This document shows positions 16,166-26,008 of a stretch of 64,000 nt of DNA, piece after piece. How positions within the stretch are numbered: position 1 is the stretch's first letter; every line of letters begins with the position of its first letter. A program made the translations under genes and the position numbers. The notes beneath the pieces are model-generated. The model made no database searches. It was not told the origin of the DNA and was given only the letters and a program-made list of their open reading frames with translations. The DNA comes from Desulfoprunum benzoelyticum (GTDB lineage Bacteria; Desulfobacterota; Desulfobulbia; Desulfobulbales; Desulfocapsaceae). The stretch is taken from the NCBI RefSeq assembly GCF_014201505.1, contig NZ_JACHEO010000010.1, positions 57,845 to 121,844 on the forward strand, read 5' to 3'.

Positions 16166-16471
16166 ATGGAAAAGAAGATCAAGATTTCCGAGCTGCCCGA
16201 GTTCGACGTTACCCGATATCTGGACAGCGAACAGGCCATCGCCGAGTACCTGACGGTCGTGATCGAAGACAACGACCCCGCGTTCCTGGCCGCGGCCCTG
16301 GGCGACATCGCCAAAGCGCGCGGCATGACCGAGGTTGCGAAGAAGGCCGGCATCACCCGCGAAGCCCTGTACAAGGCACTACGCCCCAACGCCAGTCCAC
16401 GCTTCGACACTATCAACAAAGTGTGTGCGGCGCTTGGCGTACGGCTCGAGGCAAAACCGATCCATCGATAG
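16166..16471 (+). CDS. HigA-type antitoxin (addiction module antidote)
   Basis: A 101-residue protein starting four bases after the toxin stop. Residues 1-45 ([29 protein letters not shown]) form the toxin-contact part typical of the 'putative addiction module antidote' family. Residues 50-100 form an Xre-like helix-turn-helix ([47 protein letters not shown]). It would neutralise HigB and repress the promoter through the palindrome at 15841. It is intact although the toxin is broken, the harmless direction of decay. Confidence 0.9.
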   Translation: MEKKIKISELPEFDVTRYLDSEQAIAEYLTVVIEDNDPAFLAAALGDIAKARGMTEVAKKAGITREALYKALRPNASPRFDTINKVCAALGVRLEAKPIHR

Positions 16472-16578
16472 TGGGTTTCGGCAGTTCCGCCCGCACCCGA
16501 TGCGGCACACGTAAAAAGGATTCCGGATCACCCGTCAGAAGAGGGGCATGGAAAGCTCGAACGGCAAGGAGGAACAAC

Positions 16579-16761
16579 ATGACCGACAACAACCAGACAA
16601 TCCCCGACCCCTACTGGAAATGCAAAAACTGCGGCAACACGATCCAGGTGGCGCTGCCGCCGGAAGAGTGCCCGGCCTGTCATGAGAAATGCGAGTTTCT
16701 CAATGTCACCTGCTACACCCCGGAATGCGGCTTCACCGGGATCGATCCGCGGCTGAAATAG
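16579..16761 (+). CDS. Small zinc-ribbon/rubredoxin-like protein (60 residues)
   Basis: Starts at ATG 16579 behind AAGGAGGAAC, a strong ribosome site. Two CxxC pairs (CKNCG, CPACH) are the knuckles of a rubredoxin-like or zinc-ribbon site, and three more Cys follow ([13 protein letters not shown]). A very short soluble protein without other domains. It could bind iron or zinc and act in electron transfer or redox sensing. Its partner is not evident from the neighbours. Confidence 0.8.
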   Translation: MTDNNQTIPDPYWKCKNCGNTIQVALPPEECPACHEKCEFLNVTCYTPECGFTGIDPRLK

Positions 16762-16794
16762 GCTCTCGGAATCGGAGATCGCCACCGGCCCGGC

Positions 16795-17607
16795 TTATTC
16801 CAGCAGCGACTGCCAGGTGTGCCGCTGGAGGAAGCTGCCGTCGACATTGTTCTCCATCTCCACGAACAGCTGCCACGGCATGGCAAATGTCAGGTACTCC
16901 GCGCCGAGGAGTTTGCGGACGTATTTTCGCGCCGAGATGTCGGTCAGTCCGACGACGGCCCTCGGCTTCTCCGAGGCCGCTTCGCGCCCGGGGAGGATGC
17001 CGATGGTCTGGCAGCCGGCGGCCCAGGGGATGATGACGTTCTCCATGCCTTCCCGGCCATAGTTGGCCAGGATCACCAGCGCCGACAACTGGTCGGCATT
17101 GGCCAGGAAAACCACGGTCTGCGGGAGTTCCACCGCGGTGTCGACCCCGGCCAGGGGTTTGAACACGACATAGGGGGCCCGATTCTCCGTCATCGGGATC
17201 TCTTCCAGCCACTGGTGCACGAGATCCGGGCCTTGCATATACCCTTCTCCGTTGAGAAAGTTGTCGGCGAACTCCTTGCCGGCGGCCCCTGCCACAGCCT
17301 TGCCGACCTCCCGGCCCTTTTCCCACTGCTTGTTGCCGGACGACAGAAAGTGGGCGAAACAGTCGACCCCGCCCGGAAACTGGAGATAGGCATTGCCGAA
17401 TCCCAGCCCGACCCCGCCGCCCCAGCAGCCATAGGTTTCCTTGTCGAATACGGCGGTTCGGCCTTTGACCGCGTTGGCGAACATGAACATGACGCACCCC
17501 CATTTGCCCGGGGTGAACTGGACGGCGTCCGCCGGCTTGTCGTCCGCCAGCATGACCGCAACCGGAGCATGTTTGAGCCTGACGGTGGTGGCAATTTTCG
17601 ATTCCAT
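16795..17607 (-). CDS. DUF169 domain protein
   Basis: A 270-residue soluble protein starting MESKIATTVRLKHAPVAVMLAD. It matches the DUF169 family common in methanogens and sulfate reducers: PGKWGCVMFMFANAVKGRTAVF, CWGGGVGLGFG, PGGVDCFAHFLS and a C-terminal GCQTIGILPGREA segment. Conserved Cys residues (GC, CW, DC, GC) are spread through the chain and could hold a cofactor. No enzymatic role has been firmly assigned to the family as far as I know. It is a single gene pointing left, opposite to the zinc-ribbon gene. Confidence 0.88.
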   Translation of the reverse strand: MESKIATTVRLKHAPVAVMLADDKPADAVQFTPGKWGCVMFMFANAVKGRTAVFDKETYGCWGGGVGLGFGNAYLQFPGGVDCFAHFLSSGNKQWEKGREVGKAVAGAAGKEFADNFLNGEGYMQGPDLVHQWLEEIPMTENRAPYVVFKPLAGVDTAVELPQTVVFLANADQLSALVILANYGREGMENVIIPWAAGCQTIGILPGREAASEKPRAVVGLTDISARKYVRKLLGAEYLTFAMPWQLFVEMENNVDGSFLQRHTWQSLLE

Positions 17608-17849
17608 GTGCTGATCTCCCTGTTGATTGGTTATCGCTTTCAGGTTCTCCTATGGGTGTCAGTCTTCAATATTATCGGCGAATCGTCAATCTCTTTGGCC
17701 GGGATCGATGACGGCGTCCACCCACGCTTCACTATCGCTATGGAGTAGAGCGGCTCCAGTTTTTCGGGACACGGGAATGGAAGGCCAAATACCCCGTTCG
17801 CAATTACGCGGTCAGGTTGCGGTGCAGGAGAAAGCCGAGAATTGCTTCG

Positions 17850-20684
17850 TCAATGCCTGGCCCGCTCGAGGTTGAGGGACAGTAGCCGTTTCAGAAGAGT
17901 TGCATCAGGCATGGCGGGGGTGTAGTCGTCCCAGCCGTAGGCGGCGGCGACGGTGTTATCGAGGTGTTCCTGTCGCAGCTTCAGACCTGATGGCATTAAA
18001 TTGTAAAGATTTGTCAGTGTTCGTTTCTTCCATTCTGTGGCGTGATCCGGCGTGGGAATGGGACGAGGGGGGAAACCTGCAGCCTGTTCCTCGGGGGTGA
18101 TCTCCCAGGTGAGCCAGCCGTCCGGATTGAGCCATTTTTCCCGCCAGTCGTTGAGGTCGTTGGCGGCAGCGGCAATGTCCTGAAACACCTGAATCTGTGG
18201 TGGTTCAATCTCAGCGAGGTCAAAACCAGAAGGGAACGGGAATGTTTCAAATGTGAGGCTGGCGTTATACCGTGGGTCATTTCCCATACCCATGCGCCCT
18301 CCTTTGGCCAACGACCAAATGCAGTGGATACGGGAGGAGAGAATACCCAGTGTTGTATCATCTTGGCGAGGAATGACTATCAGGCTATGTTCAGGAGCCA
18401 CTTGTACAGCAAATTTCACAAAGAAACGGTGCTTGGCGGTTTCAGGTGTGGCGATGAAGTGGGTAAGGTCACTCAGAGCAATCCGCATTCCCGGACGTTT
18501 CTCGCCATGGTGCCACCATTTTTTGGCTCTGGCCGGTCGGTTGTTTGAAATACGGACAGGCTTGACCATTTCTTCGACATAGGCAAAGGGCACCAGGTAA
18601 TCAGCGGCCTCGTTCTGTTCCAAAGCGCTGAAATCAACCACCCAGTTACCAGCCCAGCGGCGGGTGATGTCGGAGCCGTTGTAAATGGGGCGGACCACGT
18701 CGCTGTTGGGGCGACCGTTGGGATTACCGGTGTCCTGTAGCCAGGTCAGCGCAGTCGGTGTGTCCACCTTGAAAGGACCGGCCAGGCAGAGACCGAAAAA
18801 CGAGCGGCTTTTGTTGGCGGCGAGTGGCTCCGCCTGGGTCAGATCCAGCGCTTGACCTTCTTGGCCGCTGCCGGTCAAATCGGCATGGATGACGGCCACA
18901 TCTTTCCCGTCAAGGCGGGTTTTGTCGCCCTGGCCGAAACAAACCAGGCTCACCCGCACCGCAGCCCCTTCATTGACCCACTCCTCGTCCGACCAGGCCT
19001 CGAATATACGGGTGCTTGCCAGAATACGTTCCAATACCACACGGTTTCGTTTCTGTCGGATGGAGTTGGTGGCCACCAAACCGGCAGCCGATGCCATTCC
19101 TGCCTCGATCTGCGCTCTTGCCTTTTCAAACCAGTAGGTCACCAAATCGGCCCCGCCCGGAACGCGGCCTTCGTACCGTTTACGCAAAGTCTCTACATAG
19201 AGGTCGCCCAGCTCTTTACGCATCATTTTATCCCCAAGAAACGGCGGATTGCCGACAATGACGTCGGCGTTTGGCCATTCAGCCTCCTGCCCGTCCTCGG
19301 TAAGCAATGCGTCGCGATGTTCGATGCCGTCGAGCGGGCTGAGGATCGGTCTGTTGTTGATCGGCCGGCCGTTGCGCCGCCGCCATTGGATGTCGCCGAT
19401 CCACACCGTTGTCCGGGCCAGTTCGGCGGCGTATTCGTTGATCTCGATACCGAGGATGTTATGCGGTCCAGTCAGCAGCCACAGGCCCTGCTGGTGTCCG
19501 GCCAGTTCGTTGGCTTCACGGAACACCCGTCGCTCGACATCGCGCAGGGCCTCGAGCGCCAGGTAGAGGAAATTGCCGGAGCCGCAGGCCGGGTCCAGGA
19601 CCCGGAACGACTGGAGTTTGGCGGTAAATTCCTGCCACGCCGCGTCGCCGTCTTTTCTGGCCTTGGTCTTCGGTCCCTTGCCGGCCCCTGTGGCGATGAT
19701 CTTTCCGGCCTGTTCCCATTGCGCCAGCAACGGCTCGGTGATCAACGGGGTGATGAGCTTGCGGATCGTGGCGGTATCGGTGTAATGGGCCCCGAGCGGC
19801 GCCCTGGCCGCCGGGTCGAGGCTGCGCTCGAACAGGGTGCCGAAGATCGTCGGGTCGATGGCCAGCCAGTCCATTTGTGCCGCCGATCTCAAGGCTTTAA
19901 TATCGCCGGAGGCAAGAGTGGGAATGGCAATCATGGCGAAGAGACCGCCGTTGAACCATGGTATGTCATGGTCGCCATATTCGCCACCTGGGTCCGCCAT
20001 GGCCGAGAACAGCTTTTCGATGCGTCCCGACGCCTTGGCGGGGTCGGAGGCGGCGTTTTCCAGGATATTGGTAAACACCTGGCCTGGCAGTAACCCTTCA
20101 TCTTCTGCGAACATGCAGAACAGGCATTGGACCAGGAAGTGTGCCGTTTGCTGGCCGTCGATACCTCTGCCGCGCATGGCCTTGGCAAGATCGGCGAACT
20201 GTCCAGCAGCTTCGCCGGTTATGGCGGCGGTGGATTTTTCCGGGCGGAGTTTGCCAGGGTCTTCGAAGACCCAGCGGAGCATCTCCCTGACGCTCTCTTC
20301 TTTGAGATCTTCAATCAGTATCTTTTTCGGTTGATCGGGGTAGCCGGTGAAGGCGGTATGGATGATGATGCGCTCCCGATCACTGACGACCAGCAGCGGC
20401 GGGTTGTCGAGATGGAGGGAGTAGTCGGTGAGTTGCTTGAGGGCGCTGTCGAGATCCCGGCCGGGCTTCTTGTTCTCCCAGCCGAAACAGCCGCGCTTCC
20501 AGACATCGGCCCAACCGTCGCCGCCGCCGGCCTTCTTCGCCCCGCGTTCAAAGCAGTAGTTCTCGGGGTCACGCGGCTTCTCGACCCCAAGGAGATCGCA
20601 GAGGTCATCGAAATGGGCCTGCGCCCCGGCCCGCTCGGTGAGGGGGTTGTTCTGCCAGGTGGCGATGAATTTGTCGGGGGTCAT
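17850..20684 (-). CDS. MmeI-like type IIL restriction-modification enzyme (single polypeptide)
   Basis: 944 residues, close to the 919 of MmeI. The N-terminal nuclease motif is D60, E70 and K72 (WADVWKRGCFGWENKK), with the same D-x9-ExK spacing as MmeI. A helical spacer follows, then an N6-adenine methyltransferase with motif I DPACGSGNFLYLAL and motif IV VGNPPFLGD. The target-recognition domain lies between about residue 600 and 830 (NGSDITRRWAGNWVVDF). The C-terminal region carries LPGP-like helices. Such enzymes both methylate and cut, using one recognition domain, so no partner gene is needed. It lies just outside the integrated element. No frameshift is seen, so it should be active. Confidence 0.88.
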   Translation of the reverse strand: MTPDKFIATWQNNPLTERAGAQAHFDDLCDLLGVEKPRDPENYCFERGAKKAGGGDGWADVWKRGCFGWENKKPGRDLDSALKQLTDYSLHLDNPPLLVVSDRERIIIHTAFTGYPDQPKKILIEDLKEESVREMLRWVFEDPGKLRPEKSTAAITGEAAGQFADLAKAMRGRGIDGQQTAHFLVQCLFCMFAEDEGLLPGQVFTNILENAASDPAKASGRIEKLFSAMADPGGEYGDHDIPWFNGGLFAMIAIPTLASGDIKALRSAAQMDWLAIDPTIFGTLFERSLDPAARAPLGAHYTDTATIRKLITPLITEPLLAQWEQAGKIIATGAGKGPKTKARKDGDAAWQEFTAKLQSFRVLDPACGSGNFLYLALEALRDVERRVFREANELAGHQQGLWLLTGPHNILGIEINEYAAELARTTVWIGDIQWRRRNGRPINNRPILSPLDGIEHRDALLTEDGQEAEWPNADVIVGNPPFLGDKMMRKELGDLYVETLRKRYEGRVPGGADLVTYWFEKARAQIEAGMASAAGLVATNSIRQKRNRVVLERILASTRIFEAWSDEEWVNEGAAVRVSLVCFGQGDKTRLDGKDVAVIHADLTGSGQEGQALDLTQAEPLAANKSRSFFGLCLAGPFKVDTPTALTWLQDTGNPNGRPNSDVVRPIYNGSDITRRWAGNWVVDFSALEQNEAADYLVPFAYVEEMVKPVRISNNRPARAKKWWHHGEKRPGMRIALSDLTHFIATPETAKHRFFVKFAVQVAPEHSLIVIPRQDDTTLGILSSRIHCIWSLAKGGRMGMGNDPRYNASLTFETFPFPSGFDLAEIEPPQIQVFQDIAAAANDLNDWREKWLNPDGWLTWEITPEEQAAGFPPRPIPTPDHATEWKKRTLTNLYNLMPSGLKLRQEHLDNTVAAAYGWDDYTPAMPDATLLKRLLSLNLERARH

Positions 20685-20935
20685 GAGACTGATCGCGGGT
20701 GAAATGTTGGTCCGGGTTTCCCGATGCGGATTGTATCAGCACAATACTACCCGAGACCATATCGTGTCAGGCGGCAAGAGACAATGCAAATCCACCCCGG
20801 TCAAAGGCCTGGTGCCTTTGTGAGGCGGGTTGCCGCGGAACAGGAGTTTCTCTCGTTTGTCAGGTATCTCGCGCCTCCTTCCTTGCCGTGGCCGCGGTGG
20901 TTACTCGCCCATCCGTCGCCGTGTTTTAACGGGTG

Positions 20936-21244
20936 ATGGCGCAACTCATGGCCGGGTATCACTCCCGGATAACTCCCGTTGCCGGAGTCGGACAGGCCGG
21001 AAGCATCCCGTATCTGCAAAGAGACGACGGCGCCGTGATTGTGATTCTGCCGCTGGATAATGTTTTCCAGACCGAAGCAGTGGCCGGCAAATTCCAGCGT
21101 ATCGATGAGATACTGACGCAAACCGGCAAGGTTGCCGACAGAGAACTGTGGTTGACCGGAGGGGTCGATGGCGGCGCCCGAAAGATGCTGGAGACCGTGG
21201 GCTGGAAAATCACGGAAAAGGCCGGCGACAGGCTCAGGCGATAA
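20936..21244 (+). CDS. Unknown small protein, possibly the C-terminal remnant of a larger one
   Basis: A frame of about 102 residues with no clear ribosome site before ATG 20936. Its last third, RELWLTGGVDGGARKMLETVGWKITEKAGDRL, looks like a C-terminal module (strand, then 'GxVxxxARxxLExxGWxVxE') that I have seen at the ends of larger bacterial proteins. The upstream 250 bases hold no in-frame extension. I cannot name a family. It may be a fragment left by rearrangement next to the restriction gene. Confidence 0.4.
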   Translation: MAQLMAGYHSRITPVAGVGQAGSIPYLQRDDGAVIVILPLDNVFQTEAVAGKFQRIDEILTQTGKVADRELWLTGGVDGGARKMLETVGWKITEKAGDRLRR

Positions 21245-21329
21245 CACCGGCCGGAAATGCACAGGTTTCCCCTGATCCTCGTATGTTTTTTTACCCAGGA
21301 ACTGAGGTTCCGGATATGCACCTCCCCGG

Positions 21330-21971
21330 TCAGCTCGCCAGGATTGGAAACAGTTGTTTGAGGCCATGGGTGATGAATTCGACGCCCATCGCGGCCATGA
21401 TCAACCCCATGATCCGGGTGACGATGTTGATGCCGGTTTTGCCCAGCAGTCGCGAAATGGTCGGGGCCAGGCGGAACAACAGGATCGTCAGGCCGGTCAG
21501 GAGCACGATAGCGCCGAACAGATAGACGTAGTGGGCGGCGGAGGTGTGGCGCTGGGCGTAGAGGATGACCGTGCTGATCGCCCCCGGTCCGGCCAGAAGC
21601 GGTGTGCCTAAAGGCACGACGGCGACACTGTCCCGGTCGGCCGAGTCGAGGGCCTCCTCCCTCGTCTGTTTGACATTGCTCATCTTGGCATTGAGCATCG
21701 ATATCGCCATCAGCAGGATCAGGATCCCGCCACCGACCCGGAAAGAACCGACCGATATCCCGAAGAAGCGAAGAATGGCTTCGCCGGTGAACAGGACTAT
21801 AACAAGAATGATCCCCATCGACAGCGAGGCGATCGAGCCGTTGGTGTTGCGGGTCGCCTCATCCTGATTTGCGGTCATGTTGATGAAAATCGGGATGGTC
21901 CCGACCGGATTGACGATCGCCAGCAGGGCAATGAAAAATTTGAAGTATTCGTTGAAATTACCGGTTTCCAT
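21330..21971 (-). CDS. MarC family integral membrane protein
   Basis: A 213-residue protein with six predicted membrane helices. The first contains FKFFIALLAIVNPVGTIPIFI, the family hallmark, and a later loop carries VPLGTPLLAGPGAIS. Members are NAAT/MarC-like (YchE, YhgN) proteins of uncertain transport function; the old link to multiple antibiotic resistance is not supported for the family in general. It is a single gene pointing left. Confidence 0.9.
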   Translation of the reverse strand: METGNFNEYFKFFIALLAIVNPVGTIPIFINMTANQDEATRNTNGSIASLSMGIILVIVLFTGEAILRFFGISVGSFRVGGGILILLMAISMLNAKMSNVKQTREEALDSADRDSVAVVPLGTPLLAGPGAISTVILYAQRHTSAAHYVYLFGAIVLLTGLTILLFRLAPTISRLLGKTGINIVTRIMGLIMAAMGVEFITHGLKQLFPILAS

Positions 21972-22421
21972 ATGGGGAGCCTTCTGCAGAATGATTGTCT
22001 TTCCGTCCTCTCGACCGCCGGGGCGAGATCGCCTGCCGGGGAGAAGAGTGTCTTTGCGGCTTCCCCTCCCGTCTCAACCAAGAGCGAATGACAGCATACA
22101 CCGTCTTCGGCGGTTTTGCCCATTCCCAACCTCGCAAGTTCATGTCACGATCTCTTTCCTTCTCTCTGTCTGCCTTGCGTTGCCACTGCCGGTGTCGACC
22201 CGGCAGCGAAGCCGGTGCTGCAGGTCGGCGGCGGGTTTTCGACATCACGGCCCGGCCAATTTTTCAGAGTGCCTGAGTTGCCGGATAGCGCATAATGGTG
22301 TATGGGGGGATGTACTTTCCCCGGGGGAGGCTGAAGATGTTTTCCGGCCTGGGACCGTCGTTTGCCATATCATGGATACGTTATCGATATATAAAGTTTT
22401 ATGAAGGAGAGATGAAAAAGA
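21972..22421. other. Intergenic region without recognised gene
   Basis: A 450 bp region between the divergent MarC and AMP-ligase genes. No conserved coding frame or tRNA was recognised. The last 60 bases are AT-rich (TTATCGATATATAAAGTTTTATG) and end in the AAGGAG ribosome site of the ligase, so a promoter is likely here, but no well-spaced -35/-10 pair stands out. Confidence 0.4.
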
Positions 22422-24047
22422 ATGCCGATCACCGAACTGTTGGCCCGTAATGCCAGACTTTATGCCGATGACACCAGCCTGATCGAGATCAATCCGGAAA
22501 TCAAGGAGAAACGCGAAGTTACCTGGCGCGAATTCGAACTGGTGGAGGCCGGGCCGTCGTCACCCCACCGCCGGGAGATGACCTGGCGCCAGTTCGACGA
22601 GCAGGCCTCCCGCGTCGCCAACCTGCTGCTGGGCATGGGGATCACACAAGGTGACAAAATCGCCCTGCTGCTGATGAACTGCCTGGAGTGGCTGCCGATG
22701 TATTTCGGCATCCTCCGCGCCGGGGCGGTGGCGGTGCCGCTGAACTATCGCTACACCGCCGACGAGATCAAATACTGTCTCGATCTGTCCGAGGCCGTGC
22801 TGCTGGTTTTCGGCCCCGAATTCATCGGCCGGATCGAAGCGATCTGCGACCGGATGCCCCGGGTCAGGGAGCGGATCTTCGTCGGCGCCGACTGTCCCTC
22901 CTTCGCCGAAAGCTATGACCGGCTGGCGGCAGATTGTGCTCCCACCGCGCCGCGGATCGCCATCACCGACGACGACGAGGCGGCGCTGTACTTCTCCTCC
23001 GGAACCACCGGCTTTCCCAAGGCCATCCTCCATACCCACCGCAGCCTGACCTCGGCCTGCGTCACCGAGCAGCAGCATCACGGCCAGACCCGGGAGGACA
23101 ACTTCCTCTGCATCCCGCCGCTGTACCATACCGGCGCCAAGATGCACTGGTTCGGCAGCCTGCTGGCGGGCAGCCGGGCGGTGCTGCTGCGCGGGGTCAA
23201 ACCCCGGTGGATCCTGGAGACGGTTTCCGCCGAAAAGGTCACCATCGTCTGGCTGCTCGTCCCCTGGGCCCAGGACATTCTCGACGCGATCGAAAGCGGC
23301 GAGCTGAAGCTGGAGGACTATGCCCTCGACCAGTGGCGGCTGATGCATATCGGCGCCCAGCCGGTGCCCCCCAGCCTGATTCACCGCTGGAAGAAATATT
23401 TTCCCCACCACCTCTACGACACCAACTACGGCCTGACCGAGTCGAGCGGCCCCGGCTGTGTCCATCTCGGGGTCGAAAACGTCCACAAGGTCGGGGCGAT
23501 CGGCACCACCGGCCACGGCTGGGAGGCGATGATCGCCGATGAGGCGGGCCGCCCGGTCCGGCCGGGCGAGGTCGGGGAACTGGTGGTCAAGGGGCCGGGG
23601 GTGATGAAGTGCTACTTCAACGATCCCAAGGCGACCGCCGCCGTGCTCAAGGACGGCTGGCTGTTGACCGGCGATATGGCGCGCATGGACGAGGACGGCT
23701 TCATCTATCTGGTCGATCGCAAGAAGGATGTGATCATCACCGGCGGCGAAAACATCTATCCGGTCCAGATCGAGAATTTTCTCCGCGAACATGAGGCGAT
23801 CAAGGATGCGGCGGTGATCGGCATCCCCGACCACCGCCTCGGCGAGATTGCGGCGGCGGTGATCGAACTCAAGCCGGACCGCCGCTGCAGCGAAGAGGAG
23901 ATCCTGGCGTTCTGCGCCTCGCTGCCGCGCTACAAACGGCCGCGCCGGATCATCTTCGATGCGGTGCCGCGCAATCCCACCGGCAAGATTGAAAAACCCA
24001 GACTTCGGGGAAAATACTGCGGCGGCGGAATCGCGGCGAGTCGATGA
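22422..24047 (+). CDS. AMP-dependent acyl-CoA synthetase/ligase (FadD-like)
   Basis: 541 residues. Core motifs are intact: [14 protein letters not shown] (phosphate loop), [31 protein letters not shown] and the C-terminal lysine in [12 protein letters not shown]. It activates a carboxylic acid to acyl-AMP and then acyl-CoA; the chain length cannot be read from sequence. Unusually, the N-terminal family motif appears twice in tandem: REVTWREFE near residue 32 and [19 protein letters not shown] about 23 residues on, separated by [11 protein letters not shown]. This looks like an internal duplication. The stop overlaps the endonuclease IV start by four bases. Confidence 0.9.
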   Translation: MPITELLARNARLYADDTSLIEINPEIKEKREVTWREFELVEAGPSSPHRREMTWRQFDEQASRVANLLLGMGITQGDKIALLLMNCLEWLPMYFGILRAGAVAVPLNYRYTADEIKYCLDLSEAVLLVFGPEFIGRIEAICDRMPRVRERIFVGADCPSFAESYDRLAADCAPTAPRIAITDDDEAALYFSSGTTGFPKAILHTHRSLTSACVTEQQHHGQTREDNFLCIPPLYHTGAKMHWFGSLLAGSRAVLLRGVKPRWILETVSAEKVTIVWLLVPWAQDILDAIESGELKLEDYALDQWRLMHIGAQPVPPSLIHRWKKYFPHHLYDTNYGLTESSGPGCVHLGVENVHKVGAIGTTGHGWEAMIADEAGRPVRPGEVGELVVKGPGVMKCYFNDPKATAAVLKDGWLLTGDMARMDEDGFIYLVDRKKDVIITGGENIYPVQIENFLREHEAIKDAAVIGIPDHRLGEIAAAVIELKPDRRCSEEEILAFCASLPRYKRPRRIIFDAVPRNPTGKIEKPRLRGKYCGGGIAASR

Positions 24048-24892
24048 ACGGAAAAGCCATGTTCAGCATCGGCTGTCACCTGTCCGTTTCCAAGGGCTTC
24101 ATGGCCATGGGTCGCGATGCGCTGGCGATCGATGCCGACACCTTCCAGTTTTTCACCCGCAACCCGCGGGGCAGCAAGGCCAAGGACATCGATCCCGCCG
24201 ATATCGCCGCCTTTCTTCAGTTTGCCGCCGACCATCACTTCGCGCCGCTGCTGGCGCATGCGCCCTACACCCTCAATCCCTGCTCGGCCGACCCGAAGAC
24301 CCGGGAATTCGCACTGGCGACGATGCAGGACGACCTGGCGCGCCTCGAACTGCTGCCGGGCAACCTCTACAACTTCCACCCCGGCAGTCACGTCGGCCAG
24401 GGCGAGGCGGCCGGCATCGCCCTGATCACCGCCCAGCTCAACGCCGTGTTGACGCCGCAACAGACGACGACCGTCCTGCTCGAAACCATGGCCGGCAAGG
24501 GCAGCGAGGTCGGCCGCAGTTTTCAGGAACTGCGCCGGATTCTCGATGGGGTCGTCCTCCAGGACAAGATGGGGATCTGTCTCGACACCTGTCACGTCCA
24601 TGATGCCGGGTACGACATTGTCGACGATCTCGACGGGGTGCTGACCGAGTTCGACGCGGTCATCGGCCTGGGGCGGCTGCGGGCGATTCATCTCAACGAC
24701 AGCCTCAACCCGCGCGGCAGCCGCAAGGACCGCCACGCCCGGATCGGCCATGGCCACATCGGTGTCGAGGCGATTGCCCGGATCATCAACCATCCACGCC
24801 TGCGCCATCTCCCCTTTCTGTTGGAAACCCCCAACGAGCTGCCGGGCTACGCCGAAGAAATCGCGCTGCTGCGCCGCCTCTATCGGGACTGA
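24044..24892 (+). CDS. nfo: Deoxyribonuclease IV (AP endonuclease, Nfo family)
   Basis: 282 residues, the usual length. The TIM-barrel metal site can be followed: [88 protein letters not shown] and LETPNEL. These carry the His, Glu and Asp ligands of three zinc ions. It cuts 5' of abasic sites in base-excision repair. The start ATG overlaps the ligase stop (ATGA), so it is co-transcribed with a functionally unrelated enzyme. Confidence 0.95.
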   Translation: MNGKAMFSIGCHLSVSKGFMAMGRDALAIDADTFQFFTRNPRGSKAKDIDPADIAAFLQFAADHHFAPLLAHAPYTLNPCSADPKTREFALATMQDDLARLELLPGNLYNFHPGSHVGQGEAAGIALITAQLNAVLTPQQTTTVLLETMAGKGSEVGRSFQELRRILDGVVLQDKMGICLDTCHVHDAGYDIVDDLDGVLTEFDAVIGLGRLRAIHLNDSLNPRGSRKDRHARIGHGHIGVEAIARIINHPRLRHLPFLLETPNELPGYAEEIALLRRLYRD

Positions 24893-25131
24893 TGACCAAG
24901 GCCCCAGGATTCCGGCAAGTTCCGGAGCAATCGACGCAGGTTCTTGCAACCGCGTTCCGGCACTCGACAATTTTCCCTTGATATCTCCTGCTCGATAGCA
25001 GGAAAATAGACTGAAGGGCTGAACAGTCTGAATGTGCGAACCTCAGGCCGATTCCGGCCGGGCGGGTTCCCTTTGCATTCATGGTGGCGAGCTGCCGACT
25101 GCCGCACAATTCCACGCCAGGAGGAGGAAGT

Positions 25132-25494
25132 ATGGATGATTCGGTATCGTATTCCAGGATAGAAAACGACATTCTCCCCAAGTTCAGAAAACAGATCAGT
25201 GAGGCTGAATCGACCGAGGATCTGAAGAATTTCTTCAGATACAGTGTTCAGGAATTGTTTCGTCAAATTTTTGCCGGGAAAATCGAGATCGGCCAGGAGG
25301 ATGTCCGGTTGATGCCAGACAATCAGCCACCCTTTGCAATCAGCGACCAGATCCAGGCCGATGAGGCCTTCAGTTCGGTCTGGAATAACTCGGATCTTTC
25401 CAGCATCATCACCCGGTTGTCCGAAACGGCGACGCACCGCTACCTCCATCTGGCCAAGAATCTGAAGAAAACGGAGGCCAAAATCAGGATGTAG
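25132..25494 (+). CDS. Unknown 120-residue protein upstream of UspA
   Basis: Starts at ATG 25132 behind GAGGAGGAAG. A soluble, helical, acidic protein (ENDILPKFRKQISEAESTEDLKNFFRYSVQELFRQIF, then SDLSSIITRLSETATHRYLHLAKNLKKTE). No Cys, signal peptide or membrane segment. No family recognised. It precedes the universal stress protein gene by 47 bases on the same strand, so the two probably share a transcript and a stress or energy-limitation context. Confidence 0.7.
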   Translation: MDDSVSYSRIENDILPKFRKQISEAESTEDLKNFFRYSVQELFRQIFAGKIEIGQEDVRLMPDNQPPFAISDQIQADEAFSSVWNNSDLSSIITRLSETATHRYLHLAKNLKKTEAKIRM

Positions 25495-25541
25495 GAAGGG
25501 GAGGAGAGCGGACTGCTGTTCAACAGTGAAGGAGGAATGCC

Positions 25542-25982
25542 ATGTATGAGATTCGCAAGATCATCGTTCCAGTCGATTTCCAACAGTATACCGATGAAAT
25601 CGCCGAGTTCGCCACGGCGACGGCCAACAAACTGGCGGCCAAGGTCGTTTTCCTGCATGTTGTCGAGACCGTAATATTTTATTCGGATTTCGTGCCGGCG
25701 TATATGCCGGTGAAAGACGAGGAAACCATCGCCCATGCCGAGAGGAAGATGGCCGAACTGGTGGAGAAAAATTCAAAAACCTGGATGGGATGCTCCGGCA
25801 AGGTGAAGAGCGGCGATGTCGTTGACAGCATCGTCGATTATGCCAGGGAAGAGGGCGCCGATCTGATCATCATCGGGACCCACGGCGCCAAGGGACTCGA
25901 GAAGATCCTGCTGGGCAGTGTCGCCGAGCGCGTCGTCAAGCGGGCGGGATGTGCGGCCCTGCTCTACAAACCCCAGAAATAG
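25542..25982 (+). CDS. Universal stress protein, UspA family
   Basis: 146 residues starting at ATG 25542 behind GAAGGAGGAATGCC. The fold signature is complete: IVPVDFQQYTDEIAEFA at the start, VVFLHVVET as strand 2, and the ATP-binding GTHGAKGLEKILLGSVAERVVKRAGC (Gx2Gx9GS) near the end. The ATP-binding loop indicates the nucleotide-binding (MJ0577-like) subgroup. It is cytoplasmic and usually dimeric, with a role in survival under starvation. Co-transcribed with the 120-residue unknown. Confidence 0.92.
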   Translation: MYEIRKIIVPVDFQQYTDEIAEFATATANKLAAKVVFLHVVETVIFYSDFVPAYMPVKDEETIAHAERKMAELVEKNSKTWMGCSGKVKSGDVVDSIVDYAREEGADLIIIGTHGAKGLEKILLGSVAERVVKRAGCAALLYKPQK

Positions 25983-26008
25983 CGGGAAGCGGCAAGCGCA
26001 GGTGCGGG

